Source: Flavobacterium psychrophilum
GTDB taxonomy: Bacteria; Bacteroidota; Bacteroidia; Flavobacteriales; Flavobacteriaceae
DNA: 28,224 nucleotides
Assembly: GCA_945872875.1 (NCBI GenBank)
Contig: CAMCBB010000010.1
Coordinates: 1-28,224 of the forward strand
Reading direction: 5' to 3'
Shown: positions 7,595 to 16,014 of the stretch, in pieces
How the letters are laid out: each line of letters opens with the position of its first letter
Position numbering within the stretch: the stretch's first letter is position 1
The notes under the pieces: generated by a model
What the model was told of the DNA's origin: nothing
Databases searched by the model: none
What the model saw: only the letters and a program-made list of their open reading frames with translations
Translations under genes and position numbers: made by a program

Positions 7595-9724
7595 TTAATC
7601 TTTTAATAAGACTTCTAAAATACTTATCGCAGCTTCGCTAATTTTAGTACCAGGACCAAAAACGGCAACGGCACCTGCATCAAATAAAAATTGATAATCT
7701 TGCGCCGGAATTACACCACCTACAATGACCATTATATCTTCGCGACCGTATTTTTTTAGTTCTTCAATCACTTGAGGAACAAGAGTTTTATGTCCGGCTG
7801 CTAAGGAAGAAACGCCAAGTATATGTACATCGTTTTCAACGGCTTGTTTAGCAGCCTCCGAAGGGGTTTGAAACAACGGACCAATATCTACATCAAATCC
7901 TACATCGGCATAACCGGTTGCCACAACTTTGGCTCCACGATCGTGACCGTCTTGCCCCATTTTGGCAATCATAATTCTTGGGCGTCGTCCTTCTTTTTTA
8001 GCGAAGGCATCGGCTAATTGTTTTGCTTTTTCAAAGCTTTCGTCGTTTTTTATTTCTTTACTATACACGCCACTAAAAGATCTAATTTGTGCTTTATATC
8101 TGCCAAAAACTTCTTCAAGAGCGTCACTTATTTCTCCTAAAGTTGCTCTATTTCTTGCAGCTTCCACGGCTAAAGATAATAAATTATCGTTAGAATTTTT
8201 TGCAGCTTCCGTTAATTTTGCCAAACATTCTTTTACTTTATTGGTATTTCGAGTGGCTTTAATTTGTTGTAAACGCTCAATTTGTTGGTTGCGAACCATA
8301 TCATTATCTACATCCAAAATTTGTAGCGGATCTTCTTTTTCCAAACGGAATTTATTGATTCCAACAATAATATCTTGACTGCTATCAATTCGCGCTTGTT
8401 TTCTAGCAGCGGCTTCTTCAATACGCAATTTAGGAATCCCCGATTCGATGGCTTTAGTCATACCACCTAATTCTTCAACTTCTTCAATTAACGCCCAAGC
8501 TTTGTCTGCAATTTCTTTGGTCAAAGTTTCAACATAGTAACTTCCTGCCCAAGGATCTACAGTTTTACAAATTTTGGTTTCTTCTTGTAAAAATATTTGG
8601 GTATTTCTAGCAATTCTTGCAGAGAAATCGGTTGGCAGTGCAATGGCTTCATCCAATGCGTTAGTATGAAGGGATTGGGTTCCCCCAAATGCTGCAGCGG
8701 CTGCTTCAATGCAAGTTCGTGTCACATTATTAAAAGGATCTTGTTCGGTTAAACTCCATCCCGATGTTTGGCAATGGGTTCGTAATGCCAGTGATTTTTC
8801 GTCTTTTGGGTTGAATTGTTTTAACAATTTTGCCCATAACATTCTACCGGCACGCATTTTTGCAATTTCCATAAAATGATTCATTCCAATTGCCCAGAAA
8901 AAAGACAGGCGCGGAGCAAATTCATCAATTTTCATTCCGGTGGCCAAACCAGTTCTAATGTATTCTAATCCATCAGCTAGGGTGTATGCTAACTCAATAT
9001 CGGCGGTAGCTCCAGCTTCTTGCATGTGGTAACCCGATATAGAAATCGAATTAAATTTAGGCATGTTTTTGCTGGTATATTCAAAAATATCCGCAATGAT
9101 TTTCATAGATGGAGTAGGCGGATAGATATAGGTGTTTCGCACCATAAACTCTTTAAGAATGTCGTTTTGGATGGTTCCCGAAAGTAATTCGGGTGCCACA
9201 CCTTGCTCTTCGGCAGCTACAATATAAAAGGCCATAATTGGTAAAACCGCTCCGTTCATTGTCATAGAAACCGACATTTCGCCAAGTGGAATTTGGTCGA
9301 ATAATATTTTCATATCCTCAACCGAATCGATGGAAACTCCCGCTTTTCCTACATCTCCAAACACACGTTCGTGATCCGAGTCATAACCCCTGTGCGTTGC
9401 TAAATCAAAAGCAACCGATAATCCTTTTTGTCCTGCTGCAAGGTTTCTTCTGTAAAAGGCATTGCTTTCTTCGGCAGTTGAAAATCCTGCATACTGCCGA
9501 ATCGTCCAGGGGCGACGAACATACATCGTTGCATAAGGGCCTCTTAAATTTGGCGCAAAGCCAGCACCAAAACCAAGGTGCTCTAAATTAGATAAATCTT
9601 CTTTAGAATAAGTTGACTTCACTTCAATCCCTTCTGCGGTTGTAAAATTATTAGAGGTTGGATGTTGTGTTTCGGAAGATTTTTGGTTTCCGCTAATCGT
9701 AATATGTTGTATGTTTTTTCTCAT
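7595..9724 (-). CDS. mutB: Methylmalonyl-CoA mutase, large catalytic subunit
   Basis: 709 residues, the length of catalytic MutB. The N-terminal TIM-barrel starts with [20 protein letters not shown] (about 63-82), the conserved substrate/CoA region. H233 in [12 protein letters not shown] corresponds to the active-site histidine near the radical site. The C-terminal cobalamin domain has the base-off/His-on motif DGHDRG with H594 as the lower cobalt ligand, then the GPLFQTP and VGGVIPAQD segments. It isomerises (R)-methylmalonyl-CoA and succinyl-CoA with adenosylcobalamin, linking propionate, odd-chain and branched-chain catabolism to the TCA cycle. The start lies one base after the mutA stop, consistent with a heterodimer made from one mRNA. 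Confidence 0.97.
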   Translation of the reverse strand: MRKNIQHITISGNQKSSETQHPTSNNFTTAEGIEVKSTYSKEDLSNLEHLGFGAGFAPNLRGPYATMYVRRPWTIRQYAGFSTAEESNAFYRRNLAAGQKGLSVAFDLATHRGYDSDHERVFGDVGKAGVSIDSVEDMKILFDQIPLGEMSVSMTMNGAVLPIMAFYIVAAEEQGVAPELLSGTIQNDILKEFMVRNTYIYPPTPSMKIIADIFEYTSKNMPKFNSISISGYHMQEAGATADIELAYTLADGLEYIRTGLATGMKIDEFAPRLSFFWAIGMNHFMEIAKMRAGRMLWAKLLKQFNPKDEKSLALRTHCQTSGWSLTEQDPFNNVTRTCIEAAAAAFGGTQSLHTNALDEAIALPTDFSARIARNTQIFLQEETKICKTVDPWAGSYYVETLTKEIADKAWALIEEVEELGGMTKAIESGIPKLRIEEAAARKQARIDSSQDIIVGINKFRLEKEDPLQILDVDNDMVRNQQIERLQQIKATRNTNKVKECLAKLTEAAKNSNDNLLSLAVEAARNRATLGEISDALEEVFGRYKAQIRSFSGVYSKEIKNDESFEKAKQLADAFAKKEGRRPRIMIAKMGQDGHDRGAKVVATGYADVGFDVDIGPLFQTPSEAAKQAVENDVHILGVSSLAAGHKTLVPQVIEELKKYGREDIMVIVGGVIPAQDYQFLFDAGAVAVFGPGTKISEAAISILEVLLKD

Positions 9725-9725
9725 G

Positions 9726-11093
9726 TTATGATTCTTGAGATAAACGTTCTTGTTCTAATTTCTCAGCCAATCGTTTTTCAATGATAGGTGTGATCAACGT
9801 TTTTCTTGGATTTTGTTTTAAGAAAGGATACAATTCCAAGTCGTTTTTCATTCGGTCGTTTTTGTTAGGATATTTATTGGTTCCTAATAAAACTTCTTTT
9901 CCACTATCAATTAAATCTTGTTCTTTTTGTGCGCTTTCGCTAATTTTTCTTTGGATAACTCCTTCTTTTAATAACGCTAAAAAACCACCTTTTTCTTCCA
10001 TTTCTTTAAATAAAACGAGCGCTTTTTCGGCCAATTGTTCGGTTAACGATTCTATATAATAAGCTCCATCTGCCGCGTTTTTTACTTTATCAAAAAAGCT
10101 TTCGTGTTTTAAAATCAACAACTGATTTCGTGCAATTCGATCTCCAAATTCATTGTCTTTATGGTACAACGCATCATAAGGTAAATTGGCAACTGCATTT
10201 GCTCCGCCTAGAATAGCGCTCATGCACTCGGTAGTGGTGCGCAACATATTTACATTGTAATCGTAAATGGTTTTGTTACGTTTGCTAGGCGTTGCAATAA
10301 GGTTACACTCAAAATCGTGTTGGTATTCTTTAGACAATGTATTAAATAAAATACGCAAGGCACGAAGTTTTGCAATTTCAAAGAAATAGTTTGTTCCAAC
10401 GGACACCTCAATTGAAATAGGGTGGTTTAGATTTGGAATTCTATTAAAATATTCATTTACATGCGCTAAAGTGTATGCCAATTGCTGCACTATCGTTGCG
10501 CCAGCGTTTTGGTATAATCCGCCATCAATTTTAATGACAGGAATACTTGAATTGGATGTTATAGTTTGAAGGTTTTCGAAATCTTTTTCAAAAGAATCAA
10601 ACCAATTTCCGTCTTTTGCTAATTGCCCAATTGGATCAATAAGAATAACAAAATTGAATTTATTTTTGATAGCATATTCTTGAATTGATGTGCAATATTC
10701 TTTAGATAGAAAAGGTAAATTAAAGTAATACGTTGTGTTTTCTAAGGGTAGATTTTGCATTAAATCTTCAATTGCAATCGATACGCTTTCTATAGTAAAA
10801 CGAATAATTTCTGCACCTCTATTCAAGGTGTCTAAAGCTCTTTGATTTGAGAGTTTAACATCGTGGACAAAGATGTTTTGCACAATTGCAAAAGGTTTTA
10901 ATGGAGTGTTATTTTCAAAAGTTTTACCGTCCTCGTCGTTATGATAAAATGGCTTTACCTTAATTCCTTCAGGGCTTTCCCAAACTAGGGTTTCGTTATA
11001 ATCAGCTCCTTTTAATTCGTATTGAATTTGTTGTTTCCATTGCTTGGAACTAACGCTTTCAAATTCTGAAAAAAGTGTGTTTTTTGTACTCAA
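9726..11093 (-). CDS. mutA: Methylmalonyl-CoA mutase, small non-catalytic subunit
   Basis: 455 residues from a TTG start at 11093; the N-terminus [20 protein letters not shown] fits flavobacterial MutA proteins, and no in-frame ATG offers a better alternative. It aligns with MutB through the barrel (for example [23 protein letters not shown] against [21 protein letters not shown]), but Y194 replaces the active-site histidine. It also ends after the barrel, lacking the whole C-terminal cobalamin domain with DxHxxG, so it must be structural. Propionibacterium MutA (about 638 residues) retains a degenerate B12-like domain, so this form is shorter. It heads the mutAB operon and has a candidate promoter 24 bp upstream. 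Confidence 0.93.
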   Translation of the reverse strand: MSTKNTLFSEFESVSSKQWKQQIQYELKGADYNETLVWESPEGIKVKPFYHNDEDGKTFENNTPLKPFAIVQNIFVHDVKLSNQRALDTLNRGAEIIRFTIESVSIAIEDLMQNLPLENTTYYFNLPFLSKEYCTSIQEYAIKNKFNFVILIDPIGQLAKDGNWFDSFEKDFENLQTITSNSSIPVIKIDGGLYQNAGATIVQQLAYTLAHVNEYFNRIPNLNHPISIEVSVGTNYFFEIAKLRALRILFNTLSKEYQHDFECNLIATPSKRNKTIYDYNVNMLRTTTECMSAILGGANAVANLPYDALYHKDNEFGDRIARNQLLILKHESFFDKVKNAADGAYYIESLTEQLAEKALVLFKEMEEKGGFLALLKEGVIQRKISESAQKEQDLIDSGKEVLLGTNKYPNKNDRMKNDLELYPFLKQNPRKTLITPIIEKRLAEKLEQERLSQES

Positions 11094-11116
11094 AATTATT
11101 TTGCTTTTTATTACTT

Positions 11117-11124
11117 CAAATTTA
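11117..11124 (-). promoter_or_regulatory. Candidate -7 box of mutA promoter
   Basis: On the minus strand this reads TAAATTTG, an exact match to the Bacteroidota -7 consensus TAnnTTTG. It lies 24 bp before the mutA TTG start, leaving room for a short leader. No clear TTG -33 element is seen at the expected spacing, so the call is tentative. Confidence 0.5.
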
Positions 11125-11239
11125 GGATAAAATAGCTATCTAAAAATGAAATTATTTTGATTTTTTGTTAATTGGATATACACTTAATAAAATGTAATTC
11201 CTGAATGAGATAATTGCGAATCTTTGCAGTTTAAAGTGG

Positions 11240-11593
11240 TTAAGGCTTCGCTTTTTCTATACTATCTTTAATTTTGTCTTTTTCAAATTCAATAATATAG
11301 ATGTCTTCGCTATCGCGTTTCATGTAGTATTTTTCTCTTGCGTACCGTTCGGTTTGTCCTGGGTTTTTAAGTTTTTTTATGCTTTGTTCGTCTTTAGCAA
11401 TTTCTTCTTTGTAATAGGTTTTATTGTCTTCTAATTCGTCAATTTGCTTATTTAAGATTCTTTGATCTAAATACGATTGGTTATCTAAAAAAAGCATCCA
11501 AACGGTAAAAAATAAAAACACCAAAGTATACTTACTTCCTAAAAATTTTAGGAAAGGATACTGAAGCAATAAATTTTCATACCAATTTTTCAT
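11240..11593 (-). CDS. FtsB/DivIC-type septum formation initiator
   Basis: 117 residues. A short cytoplasmic N-terminus is followed by one membrane helix (about 21-37) and then a coiled coil rich in E, K and Q (about 43-75). The conserved stretch RYAREKYYMKRDSEDIYIIEFE ends the family domain. This layout is that of the FtsB/DivIC family, bitopic proteins that form the FtsQ-FtsL-FtsB trimer and activate septal peptidoglycan synthesis. It starts 5 bp after the udk stop, so the two are likely cotranscribed, a pairing I recall from other Flavobacteriia. FtsB and DivIC cannot be separated from sequence alone. Confidence 0.9.
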   Translation of the reverse strand: MKNWYENLLLQYPFLKFLGSKYTLVFLFFTVWMLFLDNQSYLDQRILNKQIDELEDNKTYYKEEIAKDEQSIKKLKNPGQTERYAREKYYMKRDSEDIYIIEFEKDKIKDSIEKAKP

Positions 11594-11598
11594 TAGAA

Positions 11599-12207
11599 TT
11601 AGGTTAATCGTTGGTTTATTACTGCACGAACTACATCAATGGCTACAGTATTGTATTTGTCATTGGGAATGATAATATCGGCAAAGGCTTTGGTAGGTTC
11701 AATAAATTGTTGGTGCATTGGTTTCAAAGTGGTTTGGTAGCGATTCAACACCTCTTCCATATCTCTTCCACGCTCTGCAATATCTCTTTTTAATCTCCGA
11801 ATCAATCGTTCATCCGAATCGGCATGTACAAAAACTTTAATGTCAAACATCTCTCTAAGCTCTTGATTAGTAAGTATTAAAATACCTTCTACAATCATTA
11901 CTTTTCTTGGATGTGTTGTAACGGTATCATCTGTTCTGTTGTGGGTAACAAATGAATATACCGGTTGGTCTATTACTTTTCCTTTTTTTAATTCTTTCAA
12001 ATGCTGAACTAAAAGCTCAAAATCAATTGCTCTAGGGTGATCAAAATTGATGTTGCATCTTTCTTCATAAATCATGCCATTGGTTTCCTTGTAATAGGAA
12101 TCTTGAGAAATGATTCCGACTTCAGTTTCAGGAAGTTCGTTCATGATCTGTTGAACAACTGTAGTTTTTCCCGATCCTGTTCCGCCAGCAATTCCTATTA
12201 TTAGCAT
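11599..12207 (-). CDS. udk: Uridine kinase
   Basis: 202 residues. The P-loop GIAGGTGSGKTT is at 5-16. Family motifs follow: SQDSYYKE, the uridine-binding NFDHPRAIDFELL, and IVEGILIL. The lid segment with RRLKRDIAERGRD supplies arginines for phosphate binding, and RYQTTLKPMHQQFIEPTK is typical of Udk. The enzyme phosphorylates uridine and cytidine to UMP and CMP for pyrimidine salvage. It has a candidate promoter just upstream and is followed by the ftsB-like gene. Confidence 0.96.
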   Translation of the reverse strand: MLIIGIAGGTGSGKTTVVQQIMNELPETEVGIISQDSYYKETNGMIYEERCNINFDHPRAIDFELLVQHLKELKKGKVIDQPVYSFVTHNRTDDTVTTHPRKVMIVEGILILTNQELREMFDIKVFVHADSDERLIRRLKRDIAERGRDMEEVLNRYQTTLKPMHQQFIEPTKAFADIIIPNDKYNTVAIDVVRAVINQRLT

Positions 12208-12229
12208 ATTTGAAGTGTTTAGGTTTGTA

Positions 12230-12237
12230 CAAAAATA
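12230..12237 (-). promoter_or_regulatory. Candidate -7 box of udk promoter
   Basis: Minus-strand TATTTTTG matches TAnnTTTG exactly, 22 bp before the udk ATG, which would give a short leader. The -33 region is AT-rich but lacks a clear TTG. Confidence 0.45.
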
Positions 12238-12283
12238 GAATAAAAATTGTAAATTATGAATTTAAACTAATGATTTCGATTTA

Positions 12284-13048
12284 TTAAAATTTTTCGAATA
12301 CCCCCAATCCAAATAGGGCAAAATCATATTTCACGGGATCTTCAGGGTCTAATATTCTTAGGTTTGCATCCAGCTCTGCAAGGGCTTTTCCGTCATTTTG
12401 AGTTCTTGTCAGCAATCCCAATTTTCGGGCAACATTTCCCGAATGTACATCCAACGGACAGCTTAATTTAGAAGGGGATATGTTTTTCCAAATTCCTAAA
12501 TCAACTCCATTTGTATCTTGACGGCAATTCCAGCGAAGCCACATGTTAATGCGTTTACTAGAGGAATTTTTACTCGGATCAGAAACATGCTTTACTGTGC
12601 GAATCGAATGATTTAATTCGAAAAATATTTTTTTAAACTCGCTTATTGCATTTTGCAAAGAATCCGGTTCTTGGTACTTGTTGAAAATAGCTTCCATTCC
12701 GCCATGGTTGGAATAAATGTTTTGAAGACTTTTTATAAAATAAATAAAATCGTGCCCGTTAAAAGTTCGGTGAACAAATTTTTCTAGTTTTTCAAGTTGG
12801 TGATCTTCGTGGTTTAGAATGAAATCATAAGGTGAATTCCCTAATAAATCCATCATTTTATTGGAATTCTGAATGATCATTTTACGGTTTCCCCAAGCAA
12901 TTGTAGCTGCAAGAAATCCAGCAATTTCAACATCTTCTTTTAAGGAATACCGATGCGGAATCTGAATTGGATCACTCTCAATAAAATTAGGACGATTGTA
13001 AAGCGCTACTTTTTCGTCCAGAAAAGTTTTTAGTTCTAATTTATTCAT
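12284..13048 (-). CDS. TIGR02757 (DUF2400) family protein
   Basis: 254 residues, standard for this family. Recognisable segments are IAGFLAATIAWGNRKMIIQN near residues 42-61, RINMWLRWNCRQD, and the C-terminal CPLDVHSGNVARKLGLLTRTQND and YDFALFGLGV. DUF2400 proteins are predicted all-alpha and resemble helix-hairpin-helix DNA glycosylases, but no activity has been established that I know of. The conserved D/H pair in CPLDVHSG could be functional. It starts 14 bp after the lolD stop and is probably cotranscribed with it, which does not point to a shared function. Confidence 0.88.
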   Translation of the reverse strand: MNKLELKTFLDEKVALYNRPNFIESDPIQIPHRYSLKEDVEIAGFLAATIAWGNRKMIIQNSNKMMDLLGNSPYDFILNHEDHQLEKLEKFVHRTFNGHDFIYFIKSLQNIYSNHGGMEAIFNKYQEPDSLQNAISEFKKIFFELNHSIRTVKHVSDPSKNSSSKRINMWLRWNCRQDTNGVDLGIWKNISPSKLSCPLDVHSGNVARKLGLLTRTQNDGKALAELDANLRILDPEDPVKYDFALFGLGVFEKF

Positions 13049-13062
13049 TGATAAGAAAATTT

Positions 13063-13725
13063 CTAGCCGCTTATCAATCCATCAACCATAACCAATTTTC
13101 GGTCGGCCATATTGGCAAGTTCTTCATTGTGGGTAACAATTACAAAGGTTTGTCCAAATTCTTCTCTAAGTTTGAAGAATAATTGATGTAAATTTTCGGC
13201 AGAAGCCGTATCTAAATTTCCTGAAGGTTCATCGGCAAAAATTACCAAAGGCTTGTTGATTAAGGCTCTAGCCACGGCAACGCGTTGTTGTTCTCCACCT
13301 GAGAGCGCATTGGGTTTGTGATCTATTCTATGAGAAAGTCCTAAGTAATCTAACAGTTTTTTGGCCTCTTTTTCGGTTTCCGATTTATCTTTTCCAGCGA
13401 TGTATGCTGGAATGCAAACATTTTCTAGAGCTGTAAATTCAGGTAGTAACTGGTGAAATTGAAATATGAATCCCAAATGATTATTTCTAAATTTTGATAA
13501 CATTTTATCATTTTTATTCAGAATATCTTCACCATTTATATATAAGGAAGTTCCACTTTCAACAGATGGTTTATCCAATGTGCCTAAAATTTGTAAAAGT
13601 GTTGTTTTTCCAGCTCCTGAAGCACCAACAATTGAAACGATTTCTCCTTTTTTGATATGTAAATCGACACCTTTTAGTACTTGTAAACTATCGTAATATT
13701 TATGAATGTTATGGGCTTTAATCAT
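13063..13725 (-). CDS. ABC transporter ATPase, LolD-like
   Basis: 220 residues, one nucleotide-binding domain. Walker A is GASGAGKTT (34-42). The Q-loop region is [16 protein letters not shown] (88-103), the LolD/MacB type. The signature motif is [10 protein letters not shown] (141-150) and Walker B is [13 protein letters not shown] (160-172), with the switch histidine in VTHNEE. LolD powers LolCE, which extracts lipoproteins from the inner membrane for outer-membrane delivery. No membrane partner is adjacent, so a MacB-type or FtsE-like role cannot be excluded. The leader carries a tandem TACTTTGT pair (13740-13755, minus strand), near but not matching a -7 box. Confidence 0.85.
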   Translation of the reverse strand: MIKAHNIHKYYDSLQVLKGVDLHIKKGEIVSIVGASGAGKTTLLQILGTLDKPSVESGTSLYINGEDILNKNDKMLSKFRNNHLGFIFQFHQLLPEFTALENVCIPAYIAGKDKSETEKEAKKLLDYLGLSHRIDHKPNALSGGEQQRVAVARALINKPLVIFADEPSGNLDTASAENLHQLFFKLREEFGQTFVIVTHNEELANMADRKLVMVDGLISG

Positions 13726-13821
13726 GCTTCAATTTTTCACAAAGTAACAAAGTATTTTGATATTAATACCACATATAGATATTATTTATACCCCAATAAT
13801 TATTTTATTTTTTATTTAATG

Positions 13822-13851
13822 TTGTTTTTGTTTAATTATTACGTACTTTTG
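13822..13851 (+). promoter_or_regulatory. folE promoter
   Basis: TTG at 13822-13824, a 19-bp spacer and TACTTTTG at 13844-13851 form a complete match to the Bacteroidota sigma-A promoter (TTG/TAnnTTTG). The predicted start would be near 13857, about 20 bp before the TTG start codon of folE. Confidence 0.7.
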
Positions 13852-13877
13852 TTAAACAAAATTTAAACTACATTTTT

Positions 13878-14549
13878 TTGAAAACAATATTAGATAAAGA
13901 GATTTACGATTTAATTGGAGATAATCACCAAATGACTTCTGCGGAAACACCTTTACGCGCTGATGCATTTGCTAAATCGGATGCTGATAAAATGGCTGCA
14001 ATTGAAAATCATTTCCATAGCATTATGGAAGAAATGGGATTGGATATGTCTGATGATAGCCTTCAAGGTACACCGCATAGAGTAGCCAAAATGTTTATTC
14101 AAGAAATATTTTCGGGTTTAAATCCTGCAAATAAGCCTAAAATATCGGTATTTGATAACAGTTATCATTATGACAAAATGTTGGTTGAAGCTAATATTAG
14201 TTTTAATTCAACTTGCGAACATCATTTTTTACCTATTATAGGTAAGGCACATATTGGTTATGTTTCAAGCGGAAAAGTAATTGGATTATCTAAATTGAAT
14301 CGAATTGTTGATTATTATTCACGTCGTCCTCAAGTGCAAGAGCGTTTGATTATGCAGATTTTTAACGAATTGAAAACCGTTTTAGAAACCGATAATGTTA
14401 TTGTAGTTATGGAAGCAACACATCTTTGTGTATCCAGCCGAGGCATCAAAGACGAATCCAGTTATACTTCAACGATACAATATGGGGGAGTGTTTAACGA
14501 GAAAGAAAATCGAAATGATTTTTTCAGTTTAATAAATAAAGAAAAATAA
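13878..14549 (+). CDS. folE: GTP cyclohydrolase I (FolE)
   Basis: 223 residues. Zinc ligands are visible as C113 and H116 in STCEHHFLP and C184 in HLCVSSRG. The central signature GKVIGLSKLNRIVDYYSRRPQVQERL (132-157) and SLQGTPHRVAKMF are diagnostic. The enzyme converts GTP to dihydroneopterin triphosphate, the first step of tetrahydrofolate synthesis. I chose the TTG at 13878 because the resulting N-terminus (DKEIYDLIGDNHQ) resembles flavobacterial FolE and a clear promoter lies just upstream. The first ATG (13932, MTSAETP) would remove these residues and is the alternative. It is divergent from lolD and convergent with a DUF6787 gene. Confidence 0.95.
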   Translation: MKTILDKEIYDLIGDNHQMTSAETPLRADAFAKSDADKMAAIENHFHSIMEEMGLDMSDDSLQGTPHRVAKMFIQEIFSGLNPANKPKISVFDNSYHYDKMLVEANISFNSTCEHHFLPIIGKAHIGYVSSGKVIGLSKLNRIVDYYSRRPQVQERLIMQIFNELKTVLETDNVIVVMEATHLCVSSRGIKDESSYTSTIQYGGVFNEKENRNDFFSLINKEK

Positions 14550-14581
14550 AAAAAAAGGAACTATTTAGTTCCTTTTTTTTT
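14548..14581. terminator. Bidirectional terminator shared by folE and the DUF6787 gene
   Basis: A perfect 14-bp inverted repeat (nine A then GGAAC at 14548-14561; GTTCC then nine T at 14568-14581) encloses the 6-nt loop TATTTA. It gives a stem with a U-tract on both strands. The left arm begins within the folE stop codon, and the loop and right arm code for the last codons and stop of the opposing gene. Confidence 0.85.
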
Positions 14582-14890
14582 CTCTAAGAAATCGACTATA
14601 AATCCAAGTTTAAGCATTTGAAGCATTTTCTTTTCAATTCTCCAAAAGAAGTCAAATTGCCCAAAAATAAATCCAATCGATACCAATAAAACTTGATAGA
14701 TTGGAAAAATGATTACAAGATATAGGGGAATATAAAGTGCAAGGTGATGGGTGTCTTTTGAAATACCTAACCAATTCAGAATTGGTTTAGACAACATTGC
14801 GGCAGTAGATCCAGTTAGGGCAAATACCAAAATAATGACAATTACTTGCCAGTTATTTTTTAGATTCCAACGTTGTTTTAAATTTGCCAT
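14561..14890 (-). CDS. DUF6787 family small membrane protein
   Basis: 109 residues. A short basic N-terminus (ANLKQRWNLKNNW) precedes two long hydrophobic helices, about 14-36 and 52-76. An FFWRIEKKMLQMLKLGF amphipathic segment and a lysine-rich tail follow. I recognise it as DUF6787; older annotations call such proteins diacylglyceryl transferase, but none of the Lgt signature residues are present and it is far too short. The function is unknown. Its stop codon lies in the loop of the terminator shared with folE, so its last residues (KKKGTK) are coded by a terminator arm. Confidence 0.75.
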   Translation of the reverse strand: MANLKQRWNLKNNWQVIVIILVFALTGSTAAMLSKPILNWLGISKDTHHLALYIPLYLVIIFPIYQVLLVSIGFIFGQFDFFWRIEKKMLQMLKLGFIVDFLEKKKGTK

Positions 14891-14957
14891 TCTTAATTAG
14901 ATAGAGTGCAAAATTACTTAATTATTATTCTATTTGTATTAATTGAATTATTTAAAA

Positions 14958-14989
14958 TAAAAAAATCCAAATTGTGAAATTTGGATTTT
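14958..14989 (-). terminator. Intrinsic terminator of the serCA operon
   Basis: A perfect 12-bp inverted repeat (AAAATCCAAATT at 14962-14973, AATTTGGATTTT at 14978-14989) encloses GTGA. On the minus strand the stem is followed by a U-run from the A-rich 14957-14965. It lies about 22 bp after the serA stop. Confidence 0.85.
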
Positions 14990-15011
14990 AATGTGATGGG
15001 TTTAGGAAATA

Positions 15012-15962
15012 TTATTTCAAAAGTCCTATGATTTGCTCTGCTAATTCGGTTCCGATTCGATCTTGTGCTTCCAAAGTTGCAGCTCCAATATGTGGAGTTA
15101 AAGAAATTTTTGGATGCATTAATATTTGAATCTCTGGAGTTGGTTCGTTTTCAAAAACATCCAATCCTGCAAATAGCACTTTATTATTATCTAAAGCTTC
15201 AATTAAAGCTACTTCATTAATAACTCCGCCACGCGCACAGTTTACAATTCCCACATTGTCTTTCATTTGAGCCAATTCGGCTGCATCAATAACATAACCG
15301 TCTTGCGCAGGAACGTGTAAAGTAATGAAATCAGAATGCTTGAATACATCCTCCAATGGTTCGGTGATAATATCTACATTAATAAATTGGCCATTATAAA
15401 AATCAACTTTAATTTCGGCTTTACTGACGAATTTATCGGCAGCAATAACTTTCATTCCAAGTCCTAGTGCCATTTTAGCCACCGCTTGACCAATTCTTCC
15501 AAAACCAATAATTCCAATAGTTTTACCACGCAATTCAATTCCGTTTGCATAAGCTTTTTTCAATCCATCAAAATTAGAATCTCCTTCAAGGGGCATGTTT
15601 CTATTGGCATCATGTAAGAAACGAACTCCCGAAAATAAATGTGCAAAAACCAATTCAGCTACACTTTCTGAAGACGAAGCAGGTGTATTAATTACTTGCC
15701 TTCCATTGGCACGCGCATATTCTACATCGATGTTATCCATACCAACACCACCACGGCCAATAACTTTTAACCCCGGACAAGCATCAATAATGTCTTTACG
15801 AACTTTGGTCGCGCTTCTAACTAATAATACATTTACCTCATTATTATTAATAAAATTGGCAACTTGTTCTTGTGCAACTTTAGTGGTGATTACTTCAAAA
15901 CCTCCTTTTTCTAAAGCTTCAATTCCGCTTTTTGAAATTCCGTCGTTTGCTAATACTTTCAT
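15012..15962 (-). CDS. serA: D-3-phosphoglycerate dehydrogenase, short form
   Basis: 316 residues. The D-isomer 2-hydroxyacid dehydrogenase fold is clear: RSATKVR near residue 49, GRGGVGMDNID (69-79), and the NAD motif GIIGFGRIGQ (150-159). Catalytic residues are R244 in NCARGG, the glutamate in DVFENEP (about 271) and H291 in TPHIGAAT. It oxidises 3-phosphoglycerate to 3-phosphohydroxypyruvate, the first step of serine synthesis. The protein ends right after the catalytic domains, with no ACT or ASB domain, so the serine feedback site of long-form SerA is absent. It lies 52 bp downstream of serC with a REP-like repeat in the gap. Confidence 0.95.
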   Translation of the reverse strand: MKVLANDGISKSGIEALEKGGFEVITTKVAQEQVANFINNNEVNVLLVRSATKVRKDIIDACPGLKVIGRGGVGMDNIDVEYARANGRQVINTPASSSESVAELVFAHLFSGVRFLHDANRNMPLEGDSNFDGLKKAYANGIELRGKTIGIIGFGRIGQAVAKMALGLGMKVIAADKFVSKAEIKVDFYNGQFINVDIITEPLEDVFKHSDFITLHVPAQDGYVIDAAELAQMKDNVGIVNCARGGVINEVALIEALDNNKVLFAGLDVFENEPTPEIQILMHPKISLTPHIGAATLEAQDRIGTELAEQIIGLLK

Positions 15963-15971
15963 TTTTATAGT

Positions 15972-16004
15972 AATTGTGAGGAGCGAAGCAATCGGACCTC
16001 AATT
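15972..16004. repeat. REP-like inverted repeat with GAGGAGCGAAGCAATC core
   Basis: The serC-serA gap carries TTGTGAGGAGCGAAGCAATC (15974-15993). I recall near-identical strings (TTGCGAGGAGCGAAGCAATC) as dispersed repeats in many bacterial genomes. Flanking bases make an imperfect inverted repeat: AATT-GT-GAGG at 15972-15981 against CCTC-AATT at 15997-16004. The base composition (GC-rich core in an AT-rich spacer) stands out from the surroundings. Confidence 0.6.
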
Positions 16005-16014
16005 ATTTTAATAA

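Noticed and set aside
7962..8378. Open frame on the plus strand opposite mutB, 138 codons
   Set aside because: It lies wholly antisense to a highly conserved gene, its translation has no recognisable motif, and it has no promoter or leader; other open frames opposite mutB, fhs and parE were dropped for the same reason.
11211..11230. Promoter-like GAATCTTTGCAG on the plus strand between ftsB-like and mutA genes
   Set aside because: It lacks TA at the start of the -7 box and a TTG upstream, and no plus-strand gene follows; it would only give antisense RNA over the ftsB-like gene.
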